DNA of 49,430 nt from Nitratireductor pacificus pht-3B (GTDB taxonomy: Bacteria; Pseudomonadota; Alphaproteobacteria; Rhizobiales; Rhizobiaceae). Both the position numbers and the translations under genes were made by a program. Location of the stretch: NCBI RefSeq assembly GCF_000300335.1, contig NZ_AMRM01000030.1, positions 1 through 49,430 on the forward strand, read 5' to 3'. This document shows, piece by piece, positions 23,276-32,574 of this stretch; position 1 is the first letter of the stretch; each line of letters opens with the position of its first letter. The notes below the pieces were generated by a model. That model searched no databases and was not told the origin of the DNA. It saw only the letters and a program-made list of their open reading frames with translations.

Positions 23276-25356
23276 CAGCCTCTTGCCCTTGGATCGTTGC
23301 TGATTTCCTGCACGCGGTCCGGCAGGCGCGCATCGAAGCGGCCGATCGCCTGCTGGCTCACCTGAACCGCGACGTTCTCGCTTTCGGCGCGGATCGTCGG
23401 ACGAAACATCGGCCCCTCTTCACCGATCACGCGCAGGGTCACGAGGCCGCTTCCTTCACGCGCGCTCTCAGCCATCCTTTGCGGCATCGAGAACATTCCG
23501 ATCCCGTGCCCCATGTTGATCGCCTCGAGCAGAGGCCGATACTTCTCGGCCGGACCAGCCTTGACGACGAATTCGCGCTGATGGGTCAGGCCGGCCACGT
23601 CGCTCGGATTGCCGTCTCCTGTCCACCCTCCCACGTCGAACAGGCCGACACCCTGTGTCGGCAGGCCAAATCCGCCGGGGAACATCTGGAAACCACCCGT
23701 CCCGCCGAACAGTCCTGCGAGCGGTCCTGTGCCCAGCAGCGCAGCCTGCGCGGCAGCAAATGCCAGCTGGATCGCCAGGCGCTTGACTGCGTCCTCGGCC
23801 CGGCCGGAATTGTCGATCATGGCCAGAAATGCGTCCTGTCCGGCCTGGAACAGGTACTCGAGAGACTGAGTTCGCGCCTCTTGCGCCGCCTTCAGAGATT
23901 CCTCGGCGGCACGCTGCGCCTCGATGCGGGTAACAAGCTCAGCAATCCGCTGCCCCTCGCGCGAAGCCGCATCGGCGCCTGCGTTTCGCAGTTCGTTCGA
24001 TATCCGCTTCTGAAGATCGGTCTTCCCCATCTGCGAGAGTTCGAACTCGAGACCCGCAATCACGCGACCGATTGCTTCCGCTTCCCTGTCAGCCGCCTTG
24101 GCCGACCCCTGCGATGTGCTGTCAGCCTCCTTGCGCGCGACGGAGAGCTCCGCCAGCTTGCGCGCCTGCTCTTCCGTGAGGCTCGCCCCCTGAGACGACG
24201 CGTCGTTCAGGATGCGCTGCGTTTCAGCAGCAATCGCGCGCTCGCGGTTTGAGAGGGCGAGCTGCTCGTTATACTTCCTGATGAACTCGACTGAGGTGTC
24301 GATCTTCACTGTCGCTTCGCTGTCTGCCTGCGGGCGATCCCGTCCAGCCAACACGCCTTCGCGCTGGCGATCACGCTCGCTGAGCAGCGAGAGGCTTGCA
24401 TTGAGACGGCCTATCGTGGAATCGATCTCCTGGCGCTGGAGTTCGAAGGCCTTCCCAACCAAACTGGATTGCCGCTCCTTCAACTCGAAAATCTGCTTCT
24501 CGATCTCAAGTCGCTGTCTGCCGTCTTCGCGTGCACTATTCTCAAGGGCACTGCTCTGTTGGCTCTCGAAAGACCTGTAGCTGTTTAGAAACTCAAACCA
24601 AGCGCTGGTCGCGCCGATGATCGCCCGCTTCATTGACGTGCCAATCGTGGTCGTGATGACACTGAACTGCCGATCAACCTCCTCGGCTTTGCGGATCATG
24701 TCTGAATCCATAACAAGGCCGAGGTCACGCGCCGCCGCAATCTGCTCGCGAATACCCTTCTCGCCCCTGTCGATGAGTTCGACAAAGCGCTCGCCCGCTG
24801 AGCCGCCGAAAAGTTCGTCCGAGATACGGATGCGCGCAGCCTGGTCGAACTGCTCCAGCTTGCCGATGATCTCGGTGAACAGCGCCGACGGATTCTTCAG
24901 CTTGCGCGCCAGCTCTTCCGAGGAATAGCCGAGCCGACCAAACGCCTCTGCGCCCGAACCGCGCCCGGTGGCCACAAACTCGTCGGCCCGCAGGTTCAGT
25001 TCCTTCAGGCCGTCGGTGAGGATATCCACGCCGATGCGGTTCTGCTCGGCGACGAACTTCAGTTCCTGGAACGCCTCGACATCGACACCGGCCTGCTTGG
25101 CCTGTCGTCCGACTTCAGCAACAGACTCAGCGGTCTGCCGAACCTTGCCGATGACGGCTGTCGCACCGATGGCCGCGAACAAGGCCGGGACGGCTCGCAG
25201 TGGCGCCATGATGGACTCGACACCCGAGCGCGCTTTCCCCATCGCACCGCCGATGGCCGACCCAGTGGACTGCGCGTCGCGCCGGATCTTCCCCCACGCC
25301 GCATCGATGCCGGACGTGTCGCCGCCAATTCGGTAGCGGAGGTCTTCGTTAGCCAA
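23275..25356 (-). CDS. Tail tape measure protein
   Basis: A 693-residue long helical protein. It starts with a TP901-like tape measure head (DLRYRIGGDTSGIDAAWGKI), followed by a hydrophobic patch (APLRAVPALFAAIGATAVIG) and long charged helices (LEIEKQIFELKERQSSLVGK). A second hydrophobic, Gly-rich patch (ALLGTGPLAGLFGGTGG) and a compact C-terminal end complete it. The sequence is short for a tape measure, which implies a tail of roughly 100 nm. It is transcribed after the two chaperone-like genes. Confidence 0.88.
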   Translation of the reverse strand: MANEDLRYRIGGDTSGIDAAWGKIRRDAQSTGSAIGGAMGKARSGVESIMAPLRAVPALFAAIGATAVIGKVRQTAESVAEVGRQAKQAGVDVEAFQELKFVAEQNRIGVDILTDGLKELNLRADEFVATGRGSGAEAFGRLGYSSEELARKLKNPSALFTEIIGKLEQFDQAARIRISDELFGGSAGERFVELIDRGEKGIREQIAAARDLGLVMDSDMIRKAEEVDRQFSVITTTIGTSMKRAIIGATSAWFEFLNSYRSFESQQSSALENSAREDGRQRLEIEKQIFELKERQSSLVGKAFELQRQEIDSTIGRLNASLSLLSERDRQREGVLAGRDRPQADSEATVKIDTSVEFIRKYNEQLALSNRERAIAAETQRILNDASSQGASLTEEQARKLAELSVARKEADSTSQGSAKAADREAEAIGRVIAGLEFELSQMGKTDLQKRISNELRNAGADAASREGQRIAELVTRIEAQRAAEESLKAAQEARTQSLEYLFQAGQDAFLAMIDNSGRAEDAVKRLAIQLAFAAAQAALLGTGPLAGLFGGTGGFQMFPGGFGLPTQGVGLFDVGGWTGDGNPSDVAGLTHQREFVVKAGPAEKYRPLLEAINMGHGIGMFSMPQRMAESAREGSGLVTLRVIGEEGPMFRPTIRAESENVAVQVSQQAIGRFDARLPDRVQEISNDPRARG

Positions 25357-25564
25357 CGTCGCGTCCCTTGCTCAACCGCTTACTGTCACGTGCCGCTAGC
25401 GCCATCTTTGCGGCCTCATAGGCTTCCCGCGTCGGTGGTGCGGTCTTCACTTTCTTCGCGCCGGACGAGATCGCCCAGCCTTCCCAGGCCGCACGGAAGT
25501 AGGCAAATCCCGACTGCCAGAACTCGCCCTCGGTCCAATGCAGGACCCCTCCTGCGAACTTCAT
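25349..25564 (-). CDS. Phage tail assembly chaperone (GTA-like)
   Basis: A 71-residue protein beginning MKFAGGVLHWTEGEFWQ and containing AYFRAAWEGWAISSG. The W-rich pattern matches the small chaperone found just before tape measures in GTA-like tails. ATG 25564 overlaps the previous stop. It probably binds the tape measure during tail assembly. Confidence 0.68.
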   Translation of the reverse strand: MKFAGGVLHWTEGEFWQSGFAYFRAAWEGWAISSGAKKVKTAPPTREAYEAAKMALAARDSKRLSKGRDVG

Positions 25565-25977
25565 CCATTCACCAAAGGGGAGCCGCTCGATTGGCCGAAC
25601 GCGCGCGCCAGCAGGCCGAGCGCCATGGCCTGCATCTCCATTTCGCGTTCGGCCTGCGCTTTTTTTGCTTCGTCCTCCTCGGCTGGCGTCAGGCCGGACA
25701 CCGCACCGGAGACCGCTGCGAAGACCGCCGTCAGACCGGCAGCTCCATTGACCTTCGGCCACAACACGTTCGCCTGGTCTTCTCCGACAACGATGGCCAG
25801 CGCGGCCAGGAGGGTTTCGGGCTTTCGCGCAAGAAGGGCATCCTGCAGGCCTTCAAGCGTTTCGGTTTTTGTCGCGGCCATCAGCCTCGCGATGTGGTCA
25901 AGCGAAACCCGCAGGATGACGGGCCGCGCATCGGGCAGTGCAAGGCGCCTCTCCCCTCGCCAGACGTTCTCCGTCAT
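25561..25977 (-). CDS. GTA gp10-like tail protein
   Basis: A 138-residue protein starting MTENVWRGERRLALPDARP, with an ISLDHIARLM-like core (RVSLDHIARLMAATKTET) and a long Ala/Glu/Lys-rich C-terminal helix (EEDEAKKAQAEREMEMQAM). This matches the protein between tail tube and chaperone in GTA and rhizobial siphophages. It is likely an assembly chaperone partner. Confidence 0.65.
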   Translation of the reverse strand: MTENVWRGERRLALPDARPVILRVSLDHIARLMAATKTETLEGLQDALLARKPETLLAALAIVVGEDQANVLWPKVNGAAGLTAVFAAVSGAVSGLTPAEEDEAKKAQAEREMEMQAMALGLLARAFGQSSGSPLVNG

Positions 25978-25979
25978 GG

Positions 25980-26408
25980 TCAGATAGCCGTGTAGGCGAT
26001 CTCGCCCGAAGCCTGCACTTCGGCTGAGAAATTCATGTCATTGTCGAGGTCGCCCGAGAACTCAAAATTGGGCACCAGCCAGTCGCCCACGAAGTCGCCA
26101 TAGCCCGGCACGAAGGCGCGATATCCCGCAAGCACCGTCTGGTTGACCGCTGCGTCGGCCAGCAACTTCCCCGCCGCATCGTCATCGAAAATGCCGGAGC
26201 CGGAGAAGTTCACGTCCTTACCGCCATATTTACGGACACGCACGGGCGGCTGGGCGCGGTCGGTGCAGTTCGCCCGCTTGGACTCGATGATGTCATTGAG
26301 TATGCGGAAGTTCGTGGTGTTGATGCCACAAACATTCTCCCAGTCCGCCGGCGCAGGCTGACCGGTCGGACGCTGGAGGATGAGAAGGCGGCCGAGCTGT
26401 GTCGACAT
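25980..26408 (-). CDS. Major tail (tube) protein
   Basis: A 142-residue protein of the TP901-1-like/GTA tail tube type: starts MSTQLGRLLILQRP, with TNFRILNDIIESKRA, FEFSGDLDNDMNFSAEV and a final IAYTAI strand. Many copies polymerise to form the tail tube. It has its own clear intergenic gaps (2 and 27 bases). Confidence 0.8.
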   Translation of the reverse strand: MSTQLGRLLILQRPTGQPAPADWENVCGINTTNFRILNDIIESKRANCTDRAQPPVRVRKYGGKDVNFSGSGIFDDDAAGKLLADAAVNQTVLAGYRAFVPGYGDFVGDWLVPNFEFSGDLDNDMNFSAEVQASGEIAYTAI

Positions 26409-26435
26409 GACAAGTTCTCCTTGAGAAAAGCGGGA

Positions 26436-26843
26436 TCAGGACACCCGCAGGTGGTAGGTAAGGGATAGTTCCCAGATCGGACGTTCGCCGCCGGGATAGG
26501 GCGTGACCGAGCTTTCGACGTGGGTGCAGTCCTGGCAGACACCGCCGAGCGTTGGATCCGCGTCGAGCGCCGCTTCGATCCAGATAGACGCATCATCGCA
26601 TTGGTCATCACCACCGACGGTTTCCGCGATGAAGGCGGAAACGGTCAGGCGCGGTTCACGGCGCTTGCGCTGTGCTCCACGACTGACCGACTCGTTCGGA
26701 ATCGCCACGACAATGCATGGACAGACGCTGGGTTCGGGTAGCGCTCGTCCGTTTCCCTTCTGGACGTTCCATCCCGGAGGCGCGGCGGCCGCGAGCAGGG
26801 TTCTGACCTGTTCGCGTATCAGCATTCTGGGATGTGGCATCAT
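26436..26843 (-). CDS. Tail terminator / minor tail protein U-like
   Basis: A 135-residue protein with HPRMLIREQVRTLLAAAAPP, a beta-rich middle and the final strand WELSLTYHLRVS. The fold pattern and position between the head-tail joining protein and the tube resemble lambda gpU or DUF3168-type proteins that cap the tube. It overlaps the FII-like gene by 4 bases. Confidence 0.62.
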   Translation of the reverse strand: MMPHPRMLIREQVRTLLAAAAPPGWNVQKGNGRALPEPSVCPCIVVAIPNESVSRGAQRKRREPRLTVSAFIAETVGGDDQCDDASIWIEAALDADPTLGGVCQDCTHVESSVTPYPGGERPIWELSLTYHLRVS

Positions 26844-27169
26844 CCGCGCTCTAGTTCACAGCGCACCATGCCGCGCCCATCGGGTAGTGGCTCGCGGACA
26901 ACCCAGGTCACCCCGCCAAGCACCATCCGATCGCCGTCCTTCAGTCCGGGCACATCGACTACAGCGAAGGACACCCTTGGCGTCATCCCGTTGAGGCCCG
27001 GCTCGCCATATCCAGAACCGGTGATGACCTCACCCGACGGACCGCGGACGATGGCGCGGACGGGCGATGCGAGCGGAACTCCGGATATGGTCACTTCGCA
27101 CGAAACCCCGAACGCATCGAGAAATGCACCGGGCATGTCCGCGAACACTGGATGAGGGGGGATCGGCAT
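26840..27169 (-). CDS. Head-tail joining protein (gpFII-like)
   Basis: A 109-residue protein: MPIPPHPVFADMPGAFLDAF, then a beta barrel-like sequence ending VTWVVREPLPDGRGMVRCEL. This matches the lambda FII family (about 110-120 residues) that bridges head and tail. ATG 27169 was chosen since upstream codons are implausible. It lies between the connector-side genes and the tail terminator. Confidence 0.75.
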   Translation of the reverse strand: MPIPPHPVFADMPGAFLDAFGVSCEVTISGVPLASPVRAIVRGPSGEVITGSGYGEPGLNGMTPRVSFAVVDVPGLKDGDRMVLGGVTWVVREPLPDGRGMVRCELERG

Positions 27170-27170
27170 C

Positions 27171-27368
27171 TCACGAACCAGGCTCTGAGAGGCCGGCCTG
27201 TGGCGGCACAACGGCAGGATCCGCTTCGAGGCGACCGAAGCGTGCGTCGAACTCGTCGGCCTTCGCACGGCTCACTGTCGCGCGACCGCCGGCCGACACG
27301 CGTTTGCCCTCGTGATCGCGAATGGCAACCGGCCAACGTCCGGTCACGGTTTCAGGCTTTTTCGCCAT
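27171..27368 (-). CDS. Hypothetical head-tail region protein, 65 residues
   Basis: From ATG 27368 the product starts MAKKPETVTGRWPVAIRDH, with a basic middle (GKRVSAGGRATVSRAKADEF) and a flexible Gly/Pro-rich end. An ATG 12 bases further out is possible. The gene overlaps the previous one by 17 bases. It occupies the slot of small lambda-type connector genes. No family is recognised. Confidence 0.5.
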   Translation of the reverse strand: MAKKPETVTGRWPVAIRDHEGKRVSAGGRATVSRAKADEFDARFGRLEADPAVVPPQAGLSEPGS

Positions 27369-27762
27369 CGTCTTCACCATCGCTGGTATTCGCCGCTTCC
27401 GCCTCGAGCTCGGTGACCCGGTCCGCAAGGACCTGGTTGTCCGCCGCCAGCGTTTCGCAATCGGCCTTGGTTGCCGCGAGAGTGGCTTCCAGAGTGGCGA
27501 TCTGATCCTTGAGCGCCCTTTCCTCCTTCGCGAAACCTTCGGAGACTGATTTCAGCTCTTTCTCGAAAGCCACACGCGCATCGGTGGATTGACCACCGGG
27601 CCCCTCGTTCTCCCTGCCGCTCCAGGCCCCAAACTCCTTCTCGATCCTCTCGGCCTCCTCGCGCGTCAGGCCGGTCTTGCCGCCGATCGGAACGTCGGCG
27701 CCCGGCGCATAGCAGTGCGCGCCGAGCACGATCGAGGTTTTGAAACGCTGTGTCTTCGACAT
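27352..27762 (-). CDS. Hypothetical coiled-coil protein, 136 residues
   Basis: The product has a short N-terminal module (QRFKTSIVLGAHCYAPGADV, LTREEAERIEKEFGAW) typical of phage proteins after the capsid gene. A long heptad-repeat helix follows (LKDQIATLEATLAATKADCE) and an acidic tail. It may be a head-tail connector accessory. It is separated from the capsid gene by a strong hairpin. Confidence 0.58.
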   Translation of the reverse strand: MSKTQRFKTSIVLGAHCYAPGADVPIGGKTGLTREEAERIEKEFGAWSGRENEGPGGQSTDARVAFEKELKSVSEGFAKEERALKDQIATLEATLAATKADCETLAADNQVLADRVTELEAEAANTSDGEDDGEKA

Positions 27763-27801
27763 GGTGACTTCTCCTTTGCTTGCTGCGCGTGTCTCCCGCA
27801 G

Positions 27802-27828
27802 CCCTTCGCCGGATGATCCGGCGAAGGG
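27802..27828 (-). terminator. 11-bp hairpin after the major capsid gene
   Basis: CCCTTCGCCGG, loop atgat, CCGGCGAAGGG, lying 19 bases past the capsid stop. There is no T tract. It may be a partial terminator or stabilise the capsid mRNA 3' end, giving more capsid than downstream products. Confidence 0.55.
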
Positions 27829-27846
27829 TTGAAGGCGGCACGCGGA

Positions 27847-28878
27847 TCAGCGCACCAGTGCGAACAGCGAGGCGTTCGGTTCCGGCATGATCGGCAGCGG
27901 CGCGGACTGGGTCTGAACAACCGTTCGGCTGGGGTTCTTCTCGATCCACATGTCGGGGAAGCGTTCCACGGCGCGGAGCGCCTCGTTGTCGAGGATCGCG
28001 CCATAGGCAAAGTGACCGTTGAAGCCGAACGGGTCGAACAGGCCGACGCCGAAGCTCGGCCAGAAATTGCTCTTCACACCGGCCACGGTGTAGGGTTGCG
28101 AATACTGCACGAAGGTCAGCTGGCCAATGGTTCCGAGAACCGTATGGTAGACGCCTTCCGCACCGGTCGAGACCGGCCCAAGCTGGAATTTCCCGCCGTC
28201 CTGACGGCGGTTGTCGAGGGCATCGAGAAATCGCTGCGATTTCTTCAGGTATCCAGCGGCGCCCGGTCCGAGGACGACGGTCCGGGCGGTAAAGCCATCC
28301 GTGTCGGCAAGCAGCTGAACCCAGGCCTCCACATCGTCGTAAGGATCGACGCCGGCTTCACCCCAGCGTGCCGCGCCTGCCAGCGCGATCGACAGGGCCG
28401 CATCGCGACCGAAATCCACCGTTTGCGTCGGATAGTCCGCACCCTCGACGATGACAGTGCCCGTGCGCAGCGCCTGGCTGCACATGGCTTCCTCACGGCG
28501 CGTGATGCGGAGATCCTGATCGTCGATAAGCATCGCCAGATTGTATGCGTAGCGCTGCGCCGGGCTCATGCCACCGGCGAGCCGCTCGCCGGGAATGCGG
28601 ATCATGTTCTGGCCGGGACGCAGCGTGTTCTGCGGCTTGACATAGGCCGGCGTGAAGCTGGTCACCTGAAAGCCGCGGTTGCTGGAATCCTTGCCAGGAA
28701 CATCGGGGTGCACGAAGGGAGCCAGCTCCCGGTCGGGCAGGATCCTGTCAAAGACGATCTCCTCCTGATCGGACAGCACCACAGTGCTGAACATGGTGCT
28801 GCGCAGGAAGGCTTCCGGTCGGTCGCGCGGCGGAAGAACGGCGACCAGTTCCGCCGTGTTGAGAAGAATGTTGCTCAT
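27847..28878 (-). CDS. Major capsid protein (lambda gpE-like)
   Basis: A 343-residue protein of the lambda E family (PF03864), about the lambda length. Seen: the start MSNILLNTAELVAVLPPRDR, LFDRILPDRELAPFVHPDVP-type middle, VTSFTPAYVKPQN, RREEAMCSQALRTGTVIVEG, and LFDPFGFNGHFAYG near the end. It forms the icosahedral shell. It sits after the decoration protein in the usual order and is followed by a hairpin. Confidence 0.92.
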   Translation of the reverse strand: MSNILLNTAELVAVLPPRDRPEAFLRSTMFSTVVLSDQEEIVFDRILPDRELAPFVHPDVPGKDSSNRGFQVTSFTPAYVKPQNTLRPGQNMIRIPGERLAGGMSPAQRYAYNLAMLIDDQDLRITRREEAMCSQALRTGTVIVEGADYPTQTVDFGRDAALSIALAGAARWGEAGVDPYDDVEAWVQLLADTDGFTARTVVLGPGAAGYLKKSQRFLDALDNRRQDGGKFQLGPVSTGAEGVYHTVLGTIGQLTFVQYSQPYTVAGVKSNFWPSFGVGLFDPFGFNGHFAYGAILDNEALRAVERFPDMWIEKNPSRTVVQTQSAPLPIMPEPNASLFALVR

Positions 28879-28944
28879 GGGATTGACCCTTTCAATTCGG
28901 TCGTCGTCCGAACGGCGGCTGCCGCCGGATCGGGGCGGTTGAGT

Positions 28945-29298
28945 TCAGGCGAGCTTACGCACGAAGAGCGACCGGCCGGCGGTACGGAAGGCGGCCTCGA
29001 CGCTGTCGGCATCATGACCGGCGCCGAAATGCAGCTTGCTCGCGTCGAGACCGGCCGACGCATATGCGGCGACTACGACGTCATTGCCGGAGCCATCAGC
29101 GTCGAAGGCCAACACGATCGCCGGAACCTCGGACCCGTCGGCTGCGGCGGCCAGCGAGATCGTGTATTTGTCGGTGGCGGTGATGCGGCCAAGGACTGTG
29201 CCCCGTTCGTACGGCCCGCCTGTCAGCGTCACGTTGCGCGTGACCACCGGGATATCCGAGACGATCAGGTCGTTCGGTGCATAGGTTGCAGTGTTCAT
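28945..29298 (-). CDS. Head decoration protein (lambda gpD-like)
   Basis: A 117-residue beta-rich protein. Family features: DLIVSDIPVVTRNVTLTGG, the turn RGTVLGRITATDKYT, and PAIVLAFDADGSGNDVVV. It trimerises on the capsid surface and stabilises the expanded head. ATG 29298 fits the family length, where longer starts add unlikely residues. Confidence 0.85.
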   Translation of the reverse strand: MNTATYAPNDLIVSDIPVVTRNVTLTGGPYERGTVLGRITATDKYTISLAAAADGSEVPAIVLAFDADGSGNDVVVAAYASAGLDASKLHFGAGHDADSVEAAFRTAGRSLFVRKLA

Positions 29299-29366
29299 GA
29301 CTGTCTTCCTCGTTTCGTGGCCCACGCGGGCCGATTGTGGGGAAGGTCCGGCCGTAGCCGGACCGT

Positions 29367-29900
29367 TCAGACGTTCTTGGGTTTGCGCCCGTGCATCGAC
29401 TGAATGACCTCCTGCACACCGGCGACGAGCGCCTGGCGCTCATTGCCCGCGCCTGCGGCACTGCCCGAGCCAATCTTCGGGCTTCGCCCCTTCATGCGGC
29501 CGGCGAGGCTTCCGGTCCCAGCACTCGAGTGTTCGAGAAGTGCGCCGGCCTCCTTGGCGGAATAGAAGCGCTCCCCGAAGGCAAGCTCGGCGGCAAGACC
29601 CGGATTGGCATCAGCTTTGGGATGGGTGAGGATGGAGCGAATGCGGCCCTGCTCGGCGCGGCGCACACGAGCGGTAGAGGCCTGCGGCTGCTTCTCTTCG
29701 TCTTCGGCATCCTCGGGGCGCTCGTCATTCTCGGCAGACGTGTCTTCTTCCTCGGATTCGGCGGCGGGCTGCTCTTCGTCATCCTCTGCGCCGGTTTCCA
29801 CCACTTCTTCGTCGAGATTCTCCTCCGGCTCGCTCTCAAGCCGCGAGCCCTTCTTCCGTCCACGCACGGCGGCGAGGACGCTTGCAGTCAGCGTCGACAT
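29367..29900 (-). CDS. Acidic scaffold-like capsid assembly protein
   Basis: A 177-residue protein: a basic start (AAVRGRKKGSRLESEPEEN), then a very acidic stretch of about 60 residues and a C-terminal helical region (GLAAELAFGERFYSAKEAG) with a basic end. It resembles the scaffold part that in lambda-like phages is encoded by the 3' part of the protease gene (Nu3). Here it is a separate gene after the protease. Function is inferred from composition and position. Confidence 0.65.
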   Translation of the reverse strand: MSTLTASVLAAVRGRKKGSRLESEPEENLDEEVVETGAEDDEEQPAAESEEEDTSAENDERPEDAEDEEKQPQASTARVRRAEQGRIRSILTHPKADANPGLAAELAFGERFYSAKEAGALLEHSSAGTGSLAGRMKGRSPKIGSGSAAGAGNERQALVAGVQEVIQSMHGRKPKNV

Positions 29901-29923
29901 CAGTCTCTCCTTTGTCGCTGGTT

Positions 29924-30838
29924 TCAGCCGGCCAGGCGGCCGAGCTCCTCTTCGAATGCGGCAAGCACCTGGCTGGGCCGCGCAACCGCGTCAGCAAGGC
30001 CGAGGTCGACCGCTGCCTGACCGCGAAAACACATCGCTTCCGTCGCCATGGCAGCGTCGAAGCTCAAACGACCGGCGCGGAAGCGTGAGACCGTTTCCGC
30101 GAAATCCCTCCGCATCTCCTCCATCTCGGCGAGCGCCTCTTCCAGCACATGCTTGGGGATCGGGCCGTAGGAGTTAAAATCGTCCTTTCGCGCGCCAGCC
30201 TTCATGATGGTGACATCGAGGCCCTGATTGGCGAGCCATTTGCTGACGTCGACATGCATGGATATGACACCGATGGAACCCGCCTGGCCGTTTCGCGGAA
30301 TGACGACCTGACGCGCCGGCGCGGCGAGCAAATAGCCGGCGGACAAGGCATGATCGGTCAGGATCGCTATGGTGGGCTTTGCCTGCGAAAGCTCGAAAAG
30401 GCGCTCCGCGCAATCGAAGGCACCGGTCACCTCGCCGCCGAAACTGTCCACTTCGACAACGACACCATGAATGGAATCGTCCGTCCTGCAATCGTCGGCC
30501 TGCAAACCAATGGCCTCATAAGTCGTCTGGCCGGAGGACTTTCCGATCCACTTGCCCTTGTTGATGAGTGTGCCCTCGACTTCGATCAGGGCAATTCTGT
30601 CGGAGAGCCGCTTCGGACCGCGATAAGCAGGCTGGCCCCATCCATCGACCTCATCGCGCAGAGTGTCGCCGACGATACCGAACTGTTCACCGCCATGAAC
30701 CACGGCCTCGGCATCCGGCATGCCCAGCACACGCGGCCCGAAGGCGCGGGCAATCACATTGCCCTTTCCCTCATGCAGCATGAGGGGAGTGTTGAACATG
30801 CGCGCCGCGATCTCGGGATAATGCGTCGACCTGCTCAT
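29924..30838 (-). CDS. Capsid maturation protease, S49 (SppA/lambda gpC-like)
   Basis: A 304-residue protein. The catalytic Ser lies in LTDHALSAGYLLAAPARQV and the general-base Lys in MKAGARKDDFNSYGP. The motif AGSIGVISMHVDVSKWL is also typical. In lambda-like phages this enzyme cleaves the scaffold and trims the portal. The length is less than half that of lambda gpC because the scaffold is encoded apart. The stop overlaps nothing, and the start overlaps the portal gene by 4 bases. Confidence 0.9.
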   Translation of the reverse strand: MSRSTHYPEIAARMFNTPLMLHEGKGNVIARAFGPRVLGMPDAEAVVHGGEQFGIVGDTLRDEVDGWGQPAYRGPKRLSDRIALIEVEGTLINKGKWIGKSSGQTTYEAIGLQADDCRTDDSIHGVVVEVDSFGGEVTGAFDCAERLFELSQAKPTIAILTDHALSAGYLLAAPARQVVIPRNGQAGSIGVISMHVDVSKWLANQGLDVTIMKAGARKDDFNSYGPIPKHVLEEALAEMEEMRRDFAETVSRFRAGRLSFDAAMATEAMCFRGQAAVDLGLADAVARPSQVLAAFEEELGRLAG

Positions 30839-32574
30839 GCTGCTCTCCTCCGGATCGCGGGTATGCCCAGAGGATGGCGTCGGGCTTCGGATCTTTGCCC
30901 GTTCACCTCTTCCTCGATTTCGTCGTCTGTTTCCTTCGTCTCGGTAACGGTCTTGCTCTGTGTCCGCGTCTCGGGCTGCGCACTGTCCGGATCAAGTCCG
31001 AGTTTTGTGTAGAAGTCGCGCTCGCGCTTCCTCTGAAGCGCGTTCACCTTCCAGTCGCGGCCCTGCTCGGCGGCTTCTTGCTGAAGCGTCGACAAGTTGG
31101 ACGAGATGCGGATGCCCGCCGCCTGCGCCTCGCGCTGCGGGTCGATCCAGCCCCGGCCGGGCCCGATCCACTCAGCATGACACCATGCGGCCGGGTTATG
31201 ATCGAAGGGGACGGCATGCGCCGGGAGCACGATCAGCCGCTTGTCGAACATCTCTTCCAGGAAGGCGCGATAGATGCGGCCCATGAACTGTGCTGCGAAA
31301 TTGTTCTTCCGGCTGGTCAGCCCCTTCCAGACCTCGAGCAGCGCCGCGCGGGCCGAGGAGTAGTTCACCTTTGACCAGTCCATGGTGAGCTGCTCATAGG
31401 ACAGGCCGACGGCGCTTGCGATCTTGCGCAAGGCAGCATTGACGAAAGCCTCGAAATTCACGTTCGGATGCTCAGGCCGCGTAAACTTCGCGGTTTCGCC
31501 AGGCTGAAGTGTGTTCACCCGCACGCCTGGAAGGTTGATTGGCGCCGCGTCGTAATAGGCCTGCTGCGCCTCAGCCAGCGCGCCATACATGCTGCCGACG
31601 GCGGACGTGCCGTCCGCGCCGAGCGAGTCCATCAGTTCGTCGGGATCGAAGGGCGTTTCGATGAAAGCCGCCATCACGGCATTGAGCAGCGCCGCCTGGG
31701 TTTCGAAATCCTCATAATCCGTCGCCTGCTTGATCGAGCGGATCACCGGAGCCCAGTTCGATGCACCACGCGTCATGCCAGCGCGCGCCGCCTCGAAGGC
31801 ATGGACGACTATCGGCCTTCCCCATTCGGTTTCCCGCTCGACACGGTCCCATTGCCATTGGTTGGGCATTCCCATGAAAACGTCGCCGGGATGCGCGCGG
31901 CGGAAGTGATAGGCCACGGCGGCGCCGTGATCGTCGATCTCGACACCGTCGCGCAGCGTCTTGTCATCCATCCTGCCCATGGGATTCGAACACCGGCCCG
32001 GATCGACAACCTGCACTGCGGTCTGGAAGCCCGGCGCGTCATCGCGCCAGATCAGGATGGCCATGGCTTCACCATCGGCGCCGAAGCGATGTCGTGCAGC
32101 AAGCCCGAGGATGCCCGCCATGTTCTTCGAGCGCTCGGCGTCGCACCACATGTCGACATCCAGCGTATAATCCCGCCACAGGGCCTCGATCCGATCGGCG
32201 ATTTCCTCCGCCTCGTCATAGCTGAGGTTGAGCGAGGCATAGTTCGGCTTCGCCGACAGGATCCAGCCCGATCCGATGATGTTGTCGACGAGCCGCGTCA
32301 CACCGGCGGAAGCCCAGCCGTCGTTTCGCGCCACATCGTTCAGCCGGTCGACCAGGCTTTCCCGATCCCAGCGCAGAGCCGAATGCCCTGACCAGGTGCG
32401 CGGCCTCCACTTGGCGAGCGACGGATTGTCGTATCCCGCCCCCTGATAGGCTGTGGACGCCATCAGGCGGTTGCGCGCCATCTGCGCCCGGGCAGCGCTG
32501 CGCATGGCAGGAGGCAGCGGCGCGCCGCTCGGCCCCATCAGGGCGGGAGCCTCACCAGATACCCTCGGTGTCAT
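30835..32574 (-). CDS. Portal protein (lambda gpB family)
   Basis: A 579-residue protein of the lambda portal family: RWDRESLVDRLNDVARNDGW, GSGWILSAKPNYASLN, WRDYTLDVDMWCDAERSKN, GVRVNTLQPGETAKFTRPEH, MDWSKVNYSSARAALLEVW, and GPGRGWIDPQREAQA near the C-terminus. Twelve copies form the DNA entry channel. The C-terminal tail is acidic. Overlaps its neighbours by 4 bases on both sides, as in a tight head operon. Confidence 0.93.
   Translation of the reverse strand: MTPRVSGEAPALMGPSGAPLPPAMRSAARAQMARNRLMASTAYQGAGYDNPSLAKWRPRTWSGHSALRWDRESLVDRLNDVARNDGWASAGVTRLVDNIIGSGWILSAKPNYASLNLSYDEAEEIADRIEALWRDYTLDVDMWCDAERSKNMAGILGLAARHRFGADGEAMAILIWRDDAPGFQTAVQVVDPGRCSNPMGRMDDKTLRDGVEIDDHGAAVAYHFRRAHPGDVFMGMPNQWQWDRVERETEWGRPIVVHAFEAARAGMTRGASNWAPVIRSIKQATDYEDFETQAALLNAVMAAFIETPFDPDELMDSLGADGTSAVGSMYGALAEAQQAYYDAAPINLPGVRVNTLQPGETAKFTRPEHPNVNFEAFVNAALRKIASAVGLSYEQLTMDWSKVNYSSARAALLEVWKGLTSRKNNFAAQFMGRIYRAFLEEMFDKRLIVLPAHAVPFDHNPAAWCHAEWIGPGRGWIDPQREAQAAGIRISSNLSTLQQEAAEQGRDWKVNALQRKRERDFYTKLGLDPDSAQPETRTQSKTVTETKETDDEIEEEVNGQRSEARRHPLGIPAIRRRAA

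Noticed and set aside
27829-29403. Long plus-strand frame across the capsid and decoration genes
   Set aside because: It crosses two well-supported minus-strand genes and their gap, with antisense-type composition.
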